Shown: positions 15,301-28,056 of the stretch, one piece after another
How the letters are laid out: the number at the start of each line of letters is the position of its first letter
Numbering within the stretch: the stretch's first letter is position 1
From: Zygaena filipendulae
Taxonomy: Eukaryota; Arthropoda; Insecta; Lepidoptera; Zygaenidae
Assembly: GCA_907165275.2 (NCBI GenBank)
Contig: OU015665.1
Location: 7,874,001 to 7,938,000, forward strand
Length of the DNA: 64,000 nucleotides
Direction of reading: 5' to 3'
The notes under the pieces: generated by a model
Seen by the model: only the letters and a program-made list of their open reading frames with translations
Database searches by the model: none
What the model was told of the DNA's origin: nothing
Made by a program: the position numbers and the translations under genes

Positions 15301-16059
15301 TAATTTTTCTTATTTTATGAATGGAGAAATATTTATTTTAGTATCCTTAAGCTTTACGAAGCATCACGCAATGTGTAAGTACGAATACTTCGTATTTATA
15401 GCTCACGTTGCACGTTTGGAGGTTGTCTTTTATAAGTGGATATTTACGATCTTTTTATACCAATTCTATACTAACTCATTGTGCGTGCGTATCAAATCAT
15501 AACGGCTCGGAAGAAAGGGATCCATTCACTAAAACTTATTTTTATACTACTTAAAGTACCTACTCGACACAATGAGTGCGCACAAAGTGGCATAATAAGG
15601 AAATACGAATTATATGCTTCGAAGCGTAAAAGAAAAAAATATATCAATTTTTCGTACTCCACTACCTATGGTTGCTGGAAGCCATAGGTTCGTTTCCGTC
15701 GATTATTCGAGTATGAAGCAAGTATTCGCCGTGAATGACCGTTGGCTAATCGATTGCGCATGCGTGGATTCATTGAGAACTTCGAACGTAAAAGAATTGA
15801 ATGGAATAGTATATACATATATAGTATACTATAGTATAAAGTAAATAGCGTGACGTAAACGATTAAACGTGGTTTGATCGTGTGATATTATTATTTAATT
15901 TTAATATACTTACACCGTAGGTATAATAATAATCCACTTCACAACACACAGATCTACTTGATCCCACACTAAGCTATAAGCTTGTGTCGTGGAAACCAAG
16001 CAAACGTGGTATATACTACACATATTATTACATATATATTATACTATAGATATATATAT
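9399..16059. other. Intergenic DNA, no gene seen
   Basis: AT-rich, no recognisable domain in any frame. A small GC patch sits at 13230-13310. A TTCTCACT near 13907 misses the Su(H) consensus by one base. Confidence 0.45.
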
Positions 16060-16180
16060 ACACACCCAGACTGGAAAATGGAACCCTATGTTCATCACAC
16101 AAAGTCCACCCCCACCGGGAATCGAACCCGGAACCTCTTGATTAGCGGGCAGGCATGGTGACCATTGCGTAGGTATATAA
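16060..16180 (-). mobile_element. tRNA-derived SINE fragment
   Basis: On minus, GGTTCGATTCCCGG is a perfect Pol III B box (GGTTCGANTCC), preceded by CAATGGTCACCATGCC-like tRNA head sequence and followed by a non-tRNA body ending in CCAGTCTGGGTGT and a TA-rich tail. The layout is that of lepidopteran tRNA SINEs. It is not a functional tRNA: no cloverleaf can be closed. Confidence 0.7.
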
Positions 16181-18589
16181 TATATATCTATCTATATCTT
16201 CTTCCAACTTCCCTATTGTTTGAAATTACCCCTGATTAAATAGAAACCTTACCTAATTCAATTACTTAAAAAACAATGATCTAATGTTCTTGTTTCCATA
16301 ATATTTGTAAAGGCACGAACTTGGTTAGTATCTAAGTCTGTTTAACTTTTCTTCACAAAAGTTACCTATTAATAACATTATTTTTAGTAATATTTAGGAG
16401 TAAGAAACAAATTAGTATTATTTACATTGATTTAATTTTAATTTTTAATAAATAAAAGCCAAAATATAGGAATGAAATTTTTACAATTGCCATGGTATAA
16501 CCTGAGGGAAAAAAAAAATAGAAAATTATCGTTATTATAATGGTCCCCTATAGCGCAGCATGGGTCCGAAATTCAATCAATAAGAATTTATTGCCCAGAT
16601 TCGCAAAGGGCACGCTCTCTTTGGTCCTGCAATTGTGTAGGCAGGATTTCGTATTTTTTCCATCTCCCATAATAGGACGGCGCGAGACGACGCCGCCGGC
16701 TATTATGTGCGGAACAGAAATGACAGCAGAAGTAACGCCCACTTTTTTAAATCTTTTTGTGCGCACCTTCAAAAGTTTTTAAAGATTATAGAATAAGATT
16801 ATTCTATGGTTACCGCATTTTTTCCTGTAGAGGTTGGACGTTGTTACGTAACTTTTTTCACAATTTTCAGGTATCGTCGCGTATTAGTTTAGAGAACAGT
16901 ACCTATATCTACATATTAAGTAGTAGAAACAAACAAAACTGAAGTCGTTGACCAAAAGTTTTTGTTATTATAAAGAAAACGAAAAAAAAAAGAAATTGTT
17001 GTTACTGTGCACCCATACTTTGGGACACATTCCAGCTCTTGTTATGTATAATACTTATCTACCTCTTATCGTTTGTGTCTCGTTTTGTGTGCCAATAAAT
17101 AAATAATCAATAAAAAAATGATAGGTATAGACTCAATCAATCTGTCTATCCGTATCTGTCTACACATCACGCAAAAACTACAAGACATTAAAAAAATATC
17201 TTACCTTTAATTTAAATTTATTTACAAAATTTACAATAAAAATAATTTAAGGTTGACATAAAATAGCACAAGAAAGCACAGAGGTGGTTTGTACAATTAG
17301 TGCTACTTATATTACTTATTACGGCATCGGTGTATGTAAACAATATATACACTAACAATCTATACCTATGCGTATGCATGTAGTTTAACTCCATGATCAA
17401 CGTATAGAATAGGTACTTTTATTTTAATACGTCGAAGGCTATTTTTATAAAACACGCGAGTTATGAGCTATAAATACTTATTATTTCAGGACCTATCAAA
17501 CTAACATCTAACTCTATAACGTATTAATTGTGATAAAATATCAGGTTTGATCTATATTTAAAACAACCTTTTTTGAAGCAAATACAGTTTGAAGAAGAAA
17601 AAAGTGAAATTATTACCCGAGGGCCGAGTACTACCAAATTCAGGATAACGCTACCATTATCGCATATAAACAAGCTCGAATGCCCCTCTAGTGGCTATCT
17701 AAACACGTGTTCAGACAACGACGTTCATACTACGTCACAAATCCAATCGTGATGACAATCTGTAACCATCTTTAAACTCAACATGATAGAGTTGAATATA
17801 AACTTATGAAATGATCACTTGTTCAAAAAAGATCAACAATGGATTTTTAACTCTATTTCCTTAAAAATAACGCCGATTCTGAGTTTTTTTTATAGTTCAA
17901 CTTAATTTACCTGTTGCAACCATGAAATCGAAGAATATCACTTGATTTTTAAGGGGCTCTTTAGGGCCCTTCTCAGCGAATGATTGTGTTACGACCATCC
18001 ATCAAAAAGTAGACATTTTGTAGGCTTCTATCAAGCTTTTTGCCGCTCACTCATTTCCTGTGGCCCGCGGCAAGGATTTCGGCAAAAATTTGCCAAATAC
18101 AATACACTTTTTATTGAAGTTTTTTGCGTTTTTTGGTCAGCGGGTTGTATTATATTACCGGTGAGTGATTGATAAAATAACGTTTTTGAGATCGGATGAG
18201 GTCGTTTGAAAGCGAATCCCTATTTTAGACGAAAAAAGCATTTGGTTTTTTTATTATCATTATTTCTTGAGCGATAGCCACACCCAAAAAAAATAAGTAA
18301 GCACCTACACGCTGCAAATTTTGATATCTTTTGTTAGAAATGTTGCATCGTTTTCACCACATACTTTAAAAAACGATTTCTTATTATTTTGCGTTATTTA
18401 CCTGAGATAACGGAAAAATATAGAAGATTTTATGTACAAGGAAGATAAATTGATACCTACCCTGGAGTACCTTTAATTAAAAAAAAAAATTAAAATTCAA
18501 AAATATTTATTATTATTTAAGTATATTAATAAATATTAATAAATATTAAAGGTATTATATTTTTGTTTTGATTTTATCACTACATAATA

Positions 18590-18790
18590 TAAAACAAAGT
18601 CCTTCGCCGTATCTGTATGTCTGTCTTACTGTTCGCGTTAAACTCAAGAACTACTTACAGAACGAAATTTCATGCAGTTTTCTTCAATAGATAGAGTAGT
18701 TCAAGAGGAAGGTATATACGTATAGTTTGTCTGGAATTTCCGGGGAAACTCCGAAATTACCGCAAGTGAAACCGCGGGGGACACTAGACA
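18590..18790 (-). repeat. CCGCGG-head dispersed repeat
   Basis: Minus-oriented copy: AAACTCAAGAACTACTTACA, then TTTCATGCAGTTTTC, ending in GAAACCGCGGGGGACA before CTAG. Complete apart from point decay. Confidence 0.75.
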
Positions 18791-19387
18791 AGAATAAAAC
18801 TTATATATTTAGTTAATTGTACCTATTCAAAAATCTTCTCATAAACTAAAAGAATTGAAATCTTCTCATAAACTAAAAGAAGAAGCGAATGTATTCTATT
18901 AGGCAATAAAAAAGTGTTGGGAAATATTATTCAAGGAAAATAGTAGATTTTAAAACTAAATTATCTAGGAAAGATTATATTTGGCAAGGTTAACTGTGAA
19001 AAATGTATCCGTGCTTGGTGTCGACACCCAAGAAATCCGCAGTATCCGGTGTAAAAAGTGCACTCTGTAATTTAAAACCGCACAAAACTGCCGTTTCTAC
19101 ACACGTGCAGATAAAACATTTCGTTATTTTTTCCTAATTTTATGACTATGTTTAAAAAAAAAACACAAACCGAAACGTAGAATTTGCCGGTGTTTATCGT
19201 GAAATTTTTCTTGTCACGTGTTCGTGATTTGTGTAGGCAGCTAATGGGCGTGTGTTGTCGGGGCATTTCCTCTTGCTGATTGCGTCACGTATTGCCACCC
19301 TACACACTGCAGGTCGCAACAGGTCCAATAGTAGCGTGACTATTCTTAAAGGGTGAATGAGGGACTAAATAAATATTCCATTACTAT

Positions 19388-19580
19388 AGCTGCTCCCCGG
19401 GGTTTCAACCACGTTGATTTCAACGTAAATTCCGGAATAAAAGTAGGTACGCAATATCCTTTCCTGTGCCCCTGACAAAATGTAGGTATGTATCACAATT
19501 TCATGATGATCGGTTGAGTACTAGTCGTGAAAGCGTAACAAACAAATAAACACACATTCGCATTTATAAAATTAGGATAT
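19388..19580 (+). repeat. CCGCGG-head dispersed repeat
   Basis: Plus copy with CCCCGGGGTTTCAACCACG head, CCCCTGACAAAATG, ATGATGATCGGTTGAGTA and a CATTTATAAAATTAGGATA 3' end. Confidence 0.7.
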
Positions 19581-21999
19581 ATATTTTTATCGTTCAAAGG
19601 TTTTGCTGCAATATATTATTAACATATAACTTTTTTCAAATCATTTCATTTAATAAAAAAAAATAAGAAATTACATTTTGTTTCAAAGCTCAAGAGACGA
19701 TGTAGAGATTTAAGTGTACTAAGTAACTGTGCTAAGTAATATTATTAGAAAGCATAAAATAATAATATACTATTTGAATCGAAAATTAGGGAATATTCGA
19801 AACAAATGCATTTAGTAAATCTCACCCACCCATTAAAATATGCGTAGCCTACCGACTGGAAGTTCCAAAGTGTTGCACAACCACACCTAATTATGTTGTG
19901 TCCTATAAGTAGATAATGGTTTCCTGTACACTCAAAGATAACTTGCGAAAATCGTCAGCATGCTTAACATCCACAATCACTTAACTACCTCCTTCCATGT
20001 GTTAATGTTACTTCCATGTCTATGTATAATGGTCTTCGGTGACAATGGAGTGTTGGTCAGTCAGGATGTGTGACACTTATCGGTAAGAGCTTTTGAATAG
20101 GCATAGTATCAAAATTTGCACTTATGATTTTAAGTGCACTTTGCTTGAGTCTATTGACATAAGAATAACATGGCGTTGATTTAATTCAATAATACAGTTA
20201 GGGGGACTCCATCTGGTCAAATTAGCGCAGCTTGCAAAAAAATCTAAGATCCATATGTAAATGGAGGGAGGAAGGAAAGAAATTGATGGACAGAAGTATG
20301 AAATAGGGTATGTAATAATACTTTTGCAGCATTTAATTATGTATGTACGATAATCACCAAAAATTGCCATTTATTATTATTAATTAAGTTTGATTTTTTT
20401 ATCTTTGTGGAACTGCTTTATACATAATAATTTTTTATAGTCAGTTTTTAGTTAGTCGGCTTAGTTTAGTTATTCTATGCTTCATTTTTATAAATTTCGT
20501 TATTTTATATTTAGAATTAAACTTAGGTATTTATCTAACTATTAACCTACAATACTAGTGCATTATAATCATATCAATAACTAATAAGTATCACAACCTT
20601 AGTTACGTATAGTTTACACATGCTTATTGGTAGATCAGATGACCAACCATGATATAAATTTAATAATGGTATTAAAAGCTGTTGCTATCATGACATTAAC
20701 CTTTAAATGCTTAATTCGCCAGCGTTAGATATCTCATGTAAAATCTGCATAAAAAACTGCCAGCTGTCGTAGCATCTTTATTTGTGGAGGCGTTTTTAAT
20801 AACGTCCGCTGTTCTGTGTGTTAAAATTCACGCCGGACTTCGCACGAATGAAACGAAATTAACATCTCCAACGCTATGAGCGGTTTCTAACCAAAGCTAC
20901 GTTCACACCTCGACGAACTCATATTATATTATAAAACTTAGAAAGAAACTGTTAAACGCGGCACTTCTGCCGGTGTGCCCTTGACGGATATCGAAGCGTG
21001 AACTCTTTATCATCAAACCGCTCTGCCCTATGCTGACGCCTTAGTCACTGTAACTAACATTATGATCGTTATATTAATGAGTGTAAGAATCAAAATGGAA
21101 CTTCAGGTGAGTCAGATATGTGTAAAATTTAAGTTTGTGTAAGGACAGTTTTATCAACAACGTTACTCGGATTTTACGCGAGAATTATTTGTTTTATGGC
21201 TCCGTTGTTTTGCACAAAGCTTTGTGTTTCCTACTTGTGAATTTTAACAAGGCAAGTGGCAACTTCCTTCGGCTTTTGCGCATCCGTGGACACGAAAGAA
21301 CACTTTTGGTTTCATTTTGATAGAAGACGCAGTTAATGCGGATTGGGATTTAGTCGAGTTCTGTTAGCTTTATCTTCTGGGACATTTTTGAAAAGCAAGC
21401 ACAAAGAGCAAAGTGACATAAATATTAATTTCCCGCGGTTACTCGCACAACGAGCTAGTATAATTATAATCGACATGAAGCCCCTCTAAACATACTTACT
21501 TACTTTGTATACTTGGAGAATGCTTTCGTTTGTCACCATCCTCCGAAATCTTCGAAGTTCTGAAAGGCAAATAAGTAATCTGCCCACACATACGGGACCT
21601 CAAAGGCTCCGACGCACAGGGGCGGCGGTTTCAAACACCTACACAATGACCAGCTCTTATATTATACAATAAAATACGTACAGACTTATCTGTGTAGTTT
21701 ATACGATTAAATGCCGCGTTGTAATGAAACATAATGATTGTGCTCGTTAGAATTAAAAGTAGACCTATACATGTTATCTAGTATTGATATTGTATTCTTT
21801 AGGTAGGTACTTATTGCTAAGAGCATTTAACCATTTTTTAACAAAATAAAAATTATTTAGCAAAAATCGTGTTTTTTTTATATAAGTGTCTCAGTGAACC
21901 TAGATAACTTAATTTTTCTTACATTCAGTGTATATTTATTTGGAGGGTTAATTTTAAAGGCAGGGTTAATGTTACCAACGTAAAAATTTACTTGCTTAA
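19581..21999. other. Intergenic DNA, no gene seen
   Basis: Moderately AT-rich with mixed unique sequence (for example 20750-21010) and no gene-like frame, promoter pair or recognised repeat. Confidence 0.4.
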
Positions 22000-22117
22000 G
22001 GATTTTACCAAATTTCACCTTTAGGTTAGGTTCTTAGAAATGTTATTACTAAGCACGCAGAAATAAAATCGTTGCTAATACGAGCAACTAACCTAAAGGT
22101 GAAATTTAGTAAAATCC
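22000..22117. repeat. 30-bp inverted repeat with 58-bp loop
   Basis: 22000-22029 and 22088-22117 are reverse complements with one mismatch (CACCTTTAGGTTAG core). Pairing continues weakly outward. Either a small fold-back element or a long hairpin; no target duplication was recognised. Confidence 0.75.
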
Positions 22118-22429
22118 ATTAAGTTACTCGTATGTATTCTGTTTTTACCCCGCCCTTTTATTACGATAAAAGAGAGATTTAATATAGGTAAATAATAAAG
22201 GTTGGCTGAATCATCAACATAGGGAGTGAAAATGACAGTTTGTTGATTTTGAATGGAAGTTTTTTTTTTATCGACTTCCAAAAAAAGGAGGAGCTTAGTC
22301 TATTTACCGACGAACGCTCGAAACGCTCAGTAGGTAGGTACGTAGGTTATTTTTACTTTTAGTGTAGTGCATTTTTGTGTTTTGAAGTCGTTTTTAATTT
22401 TCTTATTTTTTTTTTCGCTTTTAAGTAGG

Positions 22430-23100
22430 TTGGTTTATGAAAATTCAATCTAATGTGAAACGTGGGTGGAACCGCAGGGAATAGCTGGCAAGAATATACA
22501 TATATTTATTAATATGGTTCGCAAAAAAACTATATTTATTGATGTCAACCTATTCCTAGGATGCAGTGGAAAATGACATCGCTTACGAGGTCTCGCATAA
22601 AGCGTAGCTAGCAGCTGTGACGGAAGGTAAGTCAACATCAATGTAACGCGTCGTGCACCGTGAAATCGCATGCGAAATCTAAAAGCCGTCGCAGATCACT
22701 GAATACAGTACGAGCTTAAATCAATGGACATGTGTTTGTAATGCTGACACCCGTTCAGCGTGTCAAATCGGCGAAGAAAGCCCGTACAAATCCCTAAGAA
22801 ATAGCCGAAAAACCCAAATTTTTCTGCGATTCGTTCCACAGCGTTGCGATTTCACGGTGAACTATTGCCGTATCCTGCGGGACGTTGCGTTCCGTACAGG
22901 CTATCTTTGTAGGGCTTGCGATCGAAGGTGCCCGTACTTTTGTGCCGACCGATATCGTCGGATCGGAATGAATTGCGTTTAGAAATTGGACCGATTTATC
23001 ATTCTTAACCACCGGCCCGCGCGCCGCATTAAACCCATTAAACGGACATCTCCTACTTGGATAAAATGTCACGTTTTACGAACGCTCGCCTGACACGTAG
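22430..23100. other. GC-richer unique region, possible conserved noncoding element
   Basis: Composition is unlike the AT-rich flanks and repeat fragments are absent. It contains GCAGCTG (22611-22617) and a perfect 15-bp inverted repeat, CACCGTGAAATCGCA at 22656-22670 and its complement at 22845-22859. A 92-codon minus frame (22794-23072) lacks an ATG start and domains. No gene is claimed. Confidence 0.35.
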
Positions 23101-23724
23101 CTATTGTGTGTTTTATGATGGGTTGCGGCATTAGAAAAACTTGTAGATATCGATGCGAGACGTTTCTGCGGTGCTAAGTGAGGTCCAAGATACCTCGTTT
23201 GGTATTATTATTTTTGTCGAACACGGACCGTTGCACTTAAAGACATTAAAAACTTTATTGGTTCTATTCCCAAAATTTAATACTTAGGTATCAAAGTAAA
23301 ATTTAATAAATCGAACAGTTTATGATATCCTTAAATATCACTTAGTTTGGCGGTATAGAGCACCGATCAATATAACCTTATCAATAGATTTGTTTTAAGT
23401 ACGACTCGGCTTTCGTTTTCATTCTTTAGATTTCCTTTTTTCTTCTTATGAAATGCCTAGTTGTTCCCCACAGTTTACGGACTCACCCGGATTACGGATT
23501 TCCTTCAGGAACTTCTTATATACGAGTAGGTATATATTATTCTAATAACTGATGTTCTCCGTAGTTTCCAGGAATCCAGGATAAAGGAGACAGGCAGACA
23601 GATTTAATTTCGCATTTATAATATTAGATTTGCTAAGTATCTATGGATGAATTGCAAATATATTGCGTGACGATTTGGAAGACCTAGATTTTTATTTAAA
23701 GGCACGAGATGTCAGCCACGAACA

Positions 23725-24290
23725 GATTTTACGGAGTTCCCGCGGGAACGCCTAATTCTACGCTGGGGCGAATGAAGCATAAATTCCAGTTTTGCTTTTG
23801 AAAATGTTCTTACATATACTTTCTTCAAAGTAACAATGTTCAAAAAATTTTATGATTCTTATTTGATTTTATTGACCAAACCAAAAAAAACCTGCCTTCG
23901 TTCGATACTTTTGCTATAATACATACATAAAAAGGTCAACTATGTCCTTCTCTGTACCCCTGACAACGTGCATGCCAAATTTCATTTTTCAATTTCATCC
24001 AAATCCGTTCAGCCGTTTTTGCGTGATTGAGTAACAAACATCCAAATATCCAAACTTTCACATTTATAATATTAGTAGTATTAATACATATTATATTATA
24101 TGTATCAATAGACATAACATAATAGATTAGTTGTGCCCCGCAGTTTTACCCGCATGAGTTTTGGAATTCCCACAGGAACTCCAAAGTAGCCTCTTAAACC
24201 TTCCCTGAACTTTCACAAAAAAATTCAATATCAAAATTAGCCATTCTTGAGTTTTAGCGAGACAAACAAACAGCAATAAATCCTACGACC
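23725..24290. repeat. Three fragments of the CCGCGG-head repeat family
   Basis: Head piece at about 23730-23785. Plus-strand 3' half at 23930-24080, with TGTACCCCTGACAACG, a GTTTTTGCGTGATTGAGTAA-type tail and TTTATAATATTAGTAGT. A further plus copy at 24125-24290. Confidence 0.65.
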
Positions 24291-24867
24291 TACTCATCTG
24301 AATTACTACCTATAAATAAAAAGCTCACGCCTTTGTACTGAAGAATTCTTTACACAAAAATCTAGCTCATTAGGTACATAAAGTCACTTTGCAAAATTGT
24401 GTCCTATCCTAATTGTCAGTTATCGGATAAGCTCGAAGGTACCGTCATTGCATTATAACCGAAATTACATTAAGTAGGTATGCTAATTTTCATCTCAATC
24501 GGATATTAATTACTAACAAGTGGTTGAAAATTGTTTGCAATTGTTTGTAATTATGATTAAAAATGCAAACTGCATACAAACATTGCAAATAAAAGCTTAT
24601 GTGTATAAATTACAATAAAGAGGTATATTAATTTGTAAGTTTGAATGTACCTACCGATAGAGGGCAAATTTATGGAAACATAGATTTAACAGATTAAAAA
24701 GAAATTGCACTGATATGAATGATATTTTTTATCCCAGAAAAAAGACTTCTCGCGAGAATACCGAAATAAAAGCGCGGATGACAGTTATTTGGTATGCGTA
24801 AATTAGGTCTGAGAATAGGAGATAGGGTTCTTTAATCCTGGTTTATCTACTTAAAGAGTTTCTCTGG

Positions 24868-25200
24868 GAATGGGGATGTTGACTACTTCTGAAAATCAAA
24901 ATTCTAATTAGTCCGTCAGTTAGAAAATAAAAAAACAATAGACACGTATTTTTTGCTTTTTCAAATAAATTATAATATACAGAGATAAAGCGCATTAAAG
25001 TTTAGGGTGAGGGGGTCGTGACGTCACTAACCGCTAAAACCGTCATACAAACTGTCCGGATAGTGACGTCACGCGAAATTTCAACTCAATGTATCGCCGT
25101 TATTTTTTGATTACGTAAAAAAAGAAAAAATACGTGTCCAATATTTTTTATAAATTTACAAGACGGGCTAAAAAAAAAAAATTAGTCACCATGCCCATTA
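24868..25200 (+). mobile_element. Fold-back MITE, copy 1
   Basis: About 330 bp with long imperfect terminal inverted repeats (AATGGGGATGTTGACTA at the left; the right end reads similarly in reverse complement). It includes the shared ACACGTATTTTTT block in inverted orientation. The centre holds two TGACGTCA palindromes (25019-25026, 25064-25071). No coding capacity. The same sequence occurs reversed at 58334-58664. Confidence 0.8.
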
Positions 25201-25204
25201 CGAA

Positions 25205-25242
25205 ATTGACACGGATAAAATCGCGGGGGATCAGCTAGTCGA
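25205..25242 (-). repeat. CCGCGG-head repeat, head fragment
   Basis: AAAATCGCGGGGGATCAGCTAG is the head end of a minus copy. It directly abuts MITE copy 1, which probably inserted into this older repeat. Confidence 0.5.
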
Positions 25243-25444
25243 TGAATAAATCTGTAGTGTTCGCAGGTATGAATTTAGTGCCATGGCATGATGGTCATGA
25301 GCTTTGAATTTCCGACTGTTTTCCACGACCTTGGTGCCTTATTGCTAAGTTGACTAACCGTAACAAAGCTTTGATGCGCATCATTGTGTCTGATGATTGT
25401 AGCTAATATTGCGTTTACATTGTAATTAGATTATTAATAATCTA

Positions 25445-25885
25445 TATCTGTTCCCCGCAGTTTCACTCGCAGTAATTTTGGAGTTTCCGCGGGACTTCCG
25501 GATCAAAAGTACCCTATCTGTAGCTCTTGTAGTAACGAAATGGCCAACCCACACATTTTGACTAAGGTGTAGAGTTTATAAAGTTAGGCCTTGAGTTAGG
25601 GTGTGTAGAGTTAGCTTGGCTCTACATGAGACCTGATAACTTTTTGATATTGGGAGTCATATGGTCTCGTTTTGGCAGTATTTAACATGAAAATGCTTTT
25701 GGTGGGGTATCCTGTTCTGTACCTCTGACGAGTATGTATGCGAAATTTAATGCAGTTTCACCCGCGTTAACTTCGAGAATCCCGCGGGACGTGTACACAA
25801 AAATGTCATGATGATCGGTTGAGTCCTTAAGGCGTGAAGGCTTAATAAACTCACTTTCGCATTTATAATAGTAGTAGGTAGGATC
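25445..25885 (+). repeat. CCGCGG-head repeat copies, split
   Basis: Head and middle at 25445-25530, then about 190 bp of other sequence, then 25720-25885 with a second head piece and the ATGATGATCGGTTGAGT...TTTATAATAGTAGTAGG tail. Looks nested or rearranged. Confidence 0.6.
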
Positions 25886-26764
25886 TGATTTGCTTACAAT
25901 TATTTTTAAGCATCCTTAAGCTTTTTAGCCATAATATATTGAATTGTTCTTGAACAACACTATGTCGATGGTAAGTACTAGGTACAGTAGATATTTTTGA
26001 AAAGTACTTTTTATCGAAAGTTTACGATAAAAGATATCGTAAATTTTGATGCATGAGTAGGTATTTTCTATGCTATCTAGTAATTAAAGGTTAATAAGGT
26101 TGTGAATACAGGTTTATAAAAAATTAATATCTTATTTATTTATTATAAAAACTTTATTACGATTGAGAGATCAAACGAAAGTCTTATAAATCCTTAAAAA
26201 CATCAGTCCGCGTGCTTAATAACTAGTGAAGTAAACAATAATAAGAATTAAAGTGACACTTTCGAAGAATTCATAATACATCGAGTCAAATAATATTTAC
26301 AAATAATATTTAGAAAACTATCCTAAATTAAATACAAACTAAGTCAAAAAAGGAAAAGCCTCCAAAAATATTAGAACATATTCTGTATCTATAAGTTGAA
26401 GTAACTATTATATTACCTATTTATAATCAATTTTTTTATTGTTAGTTAAAATTACACTTAACTTAATTAAAGCTTTTCACTATTACTAAAAATTCGGTTC
26501 AAAAAAACTTTGTTAAGAATAAAACTATAAAGTCATTATAAACGATAAACGTCAAAGTAAACGATTATTTATTTTATAAAAGGCACTTTCGGTTTATCTT
26601 TGACCGCATCATATTCTAGTCTATTCTAGTTCATATTCTTATTCTATTAAGTCCTATTCTAATTTAGACACATTTCCAAACAATATAGCAATATATACCC
26701 GGCATCGCCTGGAAATTTTCAATGCTGAGCATGCGGCTGCATATCCATATATCTACTCTACGGG

Positions 26765-26870
26765 TTAAAAGTAAATTAAGATGTAGGGTATAATCTCTGG
26801 AGCTAATGACACAATTCTAAAAATTCTTTCAATTATAAGAAACAAAAGTATCCTTGAGAGACTTAAGATA
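26765..26870 (-). repeat. CCGCGG-head repeat, internal fragment
   Basis: TAATCTCTGGAGCTAATG and AAAAATTCTTTCAATTATAAG match the internal part of the 50935 copy. The fragment suggests that a 3' UTR reaching past 26.9 kb would include repeat DNA. Confidence 0.5.
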
Positions 26871-27825
26871 GTTTTTTTTGGAACAGAGAATTTTCGCATA
26901 TAAAGTTAAAAAAGTGTAGGACAATAAAGGACACTACGATATAATATGCAGTAAATTAAGATAGAGATACAATTGACTGTGCAGTTGAGCATACTTTAGA
27001 CACGTATTTCAAACAGGCATACACTAAAAAATACATGGTGAAATTCAATTTTGAATATTAGAAAAACAAATATTTACATATCTAACTTAATTGAGTCGAA
27101 AATGAGGAAGATTTGACTTATATTTCTAATGAGTATCTACATTTAAAGCATATTTTAAGTTATTTAAAAACTTTGTACATAATTCGCGGCAAAATCTTAT
27201 CATTCCCTTCTACCTAATAGAAAGCATTATCTGCAGATTATCAATAAAATCAGTCTTTTACTTACGCGCCACTCTACTAAAGCCTAAAACTACTTAACAA
27301 ACATCATATAAGTTACTTGAATTTTTGTCATAAACTTTAAGATTACTTACTCAGATAAACGGTAGCATATTTGAAATGAAATTATTATCACTAAGTATAT
27401 TGAACTTGAAGGTCTAGTTTCCTATTCACCCTTCACATGACTTAAATATTGTCTTTTAAATGTTAAGGGTTACTTTAGCATTTTTCTCTTTCTCTTTCTG
27501 TCAAATTTTTGTATGTTATTCTTACAGTAGTTTTACAATCTTCTATAGCAATGAAACCGTTTCGCTGAGCAATCAAACTTACTGCCTATAATAAACCTTA
27601 CACTAATTAAAGCTTCATTCGATATTAAATTTCATATCACAGACTAAATAAACATCTTTTACTAACTAATGGAAGACATTTATCTTATAATAAACACAGG
27701 ATGATTAACAAAAAAGGATGAAACACAAAGCCTACGAAGTTATTGATTGATGCGAAAGGAGAACAGTTTAAAGTTGCGAAAATAGTTGAAATGGTGCGAT
27801 ATTAATTACAGTGCTATCCCGACTT

Positions 27826-27842
27826 TAAAGCTGTTTACCAAA
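27826..27842 (-). promoter_or_regulatory. miR-79 target site (Brd box) with extended 3' pairing
   Basis: The complement of the mRNA reads TAAAGCT, GT, TTACCAAA. It matches the miR-79 seed and its downstream TTACCAAA block, with 2 nt instead of 3 between them. The Brd box is the known seed match for miR-79 and miR-4. Confidence 0.75.
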
Positions 27843-28037
27843 CTGTTTACTCTGTACATTACAACGAAACACTAATTTGAAGTTGAACATAGACGCAGAA
27901 CCTAAAAAAAAATCTTAATTGGTATTTACCCGGCTTCTTTAACATATAGGTTTTGAGTCTACATTCATCTTCCTAAGTCTAATGGAAGACATGGGATGCT
28001 CATTTATGAAATAAACGTTGAGCACTAAATCTACTGT

Positions 28038-28056
28038 TGGAAGACACGATTTTGTT
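28038..28056 (-). promoter_or_regulatory. miR-7 target site with extended 3' pairing
   Basis: The complement of the mRNA reads TGGAAGAC, AC, GATTTTGTT. This equals miR-7 nucleotides 1-8 and 13-21, with a 2-nt instead of 4-nt middle. Seventeen of 19 bases can pair. miR-7 regulation of Bearded/E(spl) transcripts through GY boxes is established in Drosophila. Confidence 0.8.

Noticed and set aside
16110..16150. Possible tRNA gene
   Set aside because: A good B box, but no acceptor stem or anticodon arm can be formed; the SINE reading fits better.
22794..23072. 92-codon minus frame with balanced composition
   Set aside because: It has no ATG, no domain and no supporting promoter. An exon of an unknown gene cannot be excluded but is not supported.
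27670..27990. TGGAAGAC strings as a possible mir-7 gene on plus
   Set aside because: No hairpin with a miR-7 arm can be drawn and three copies occur. They are the complements of GY-box target sites.
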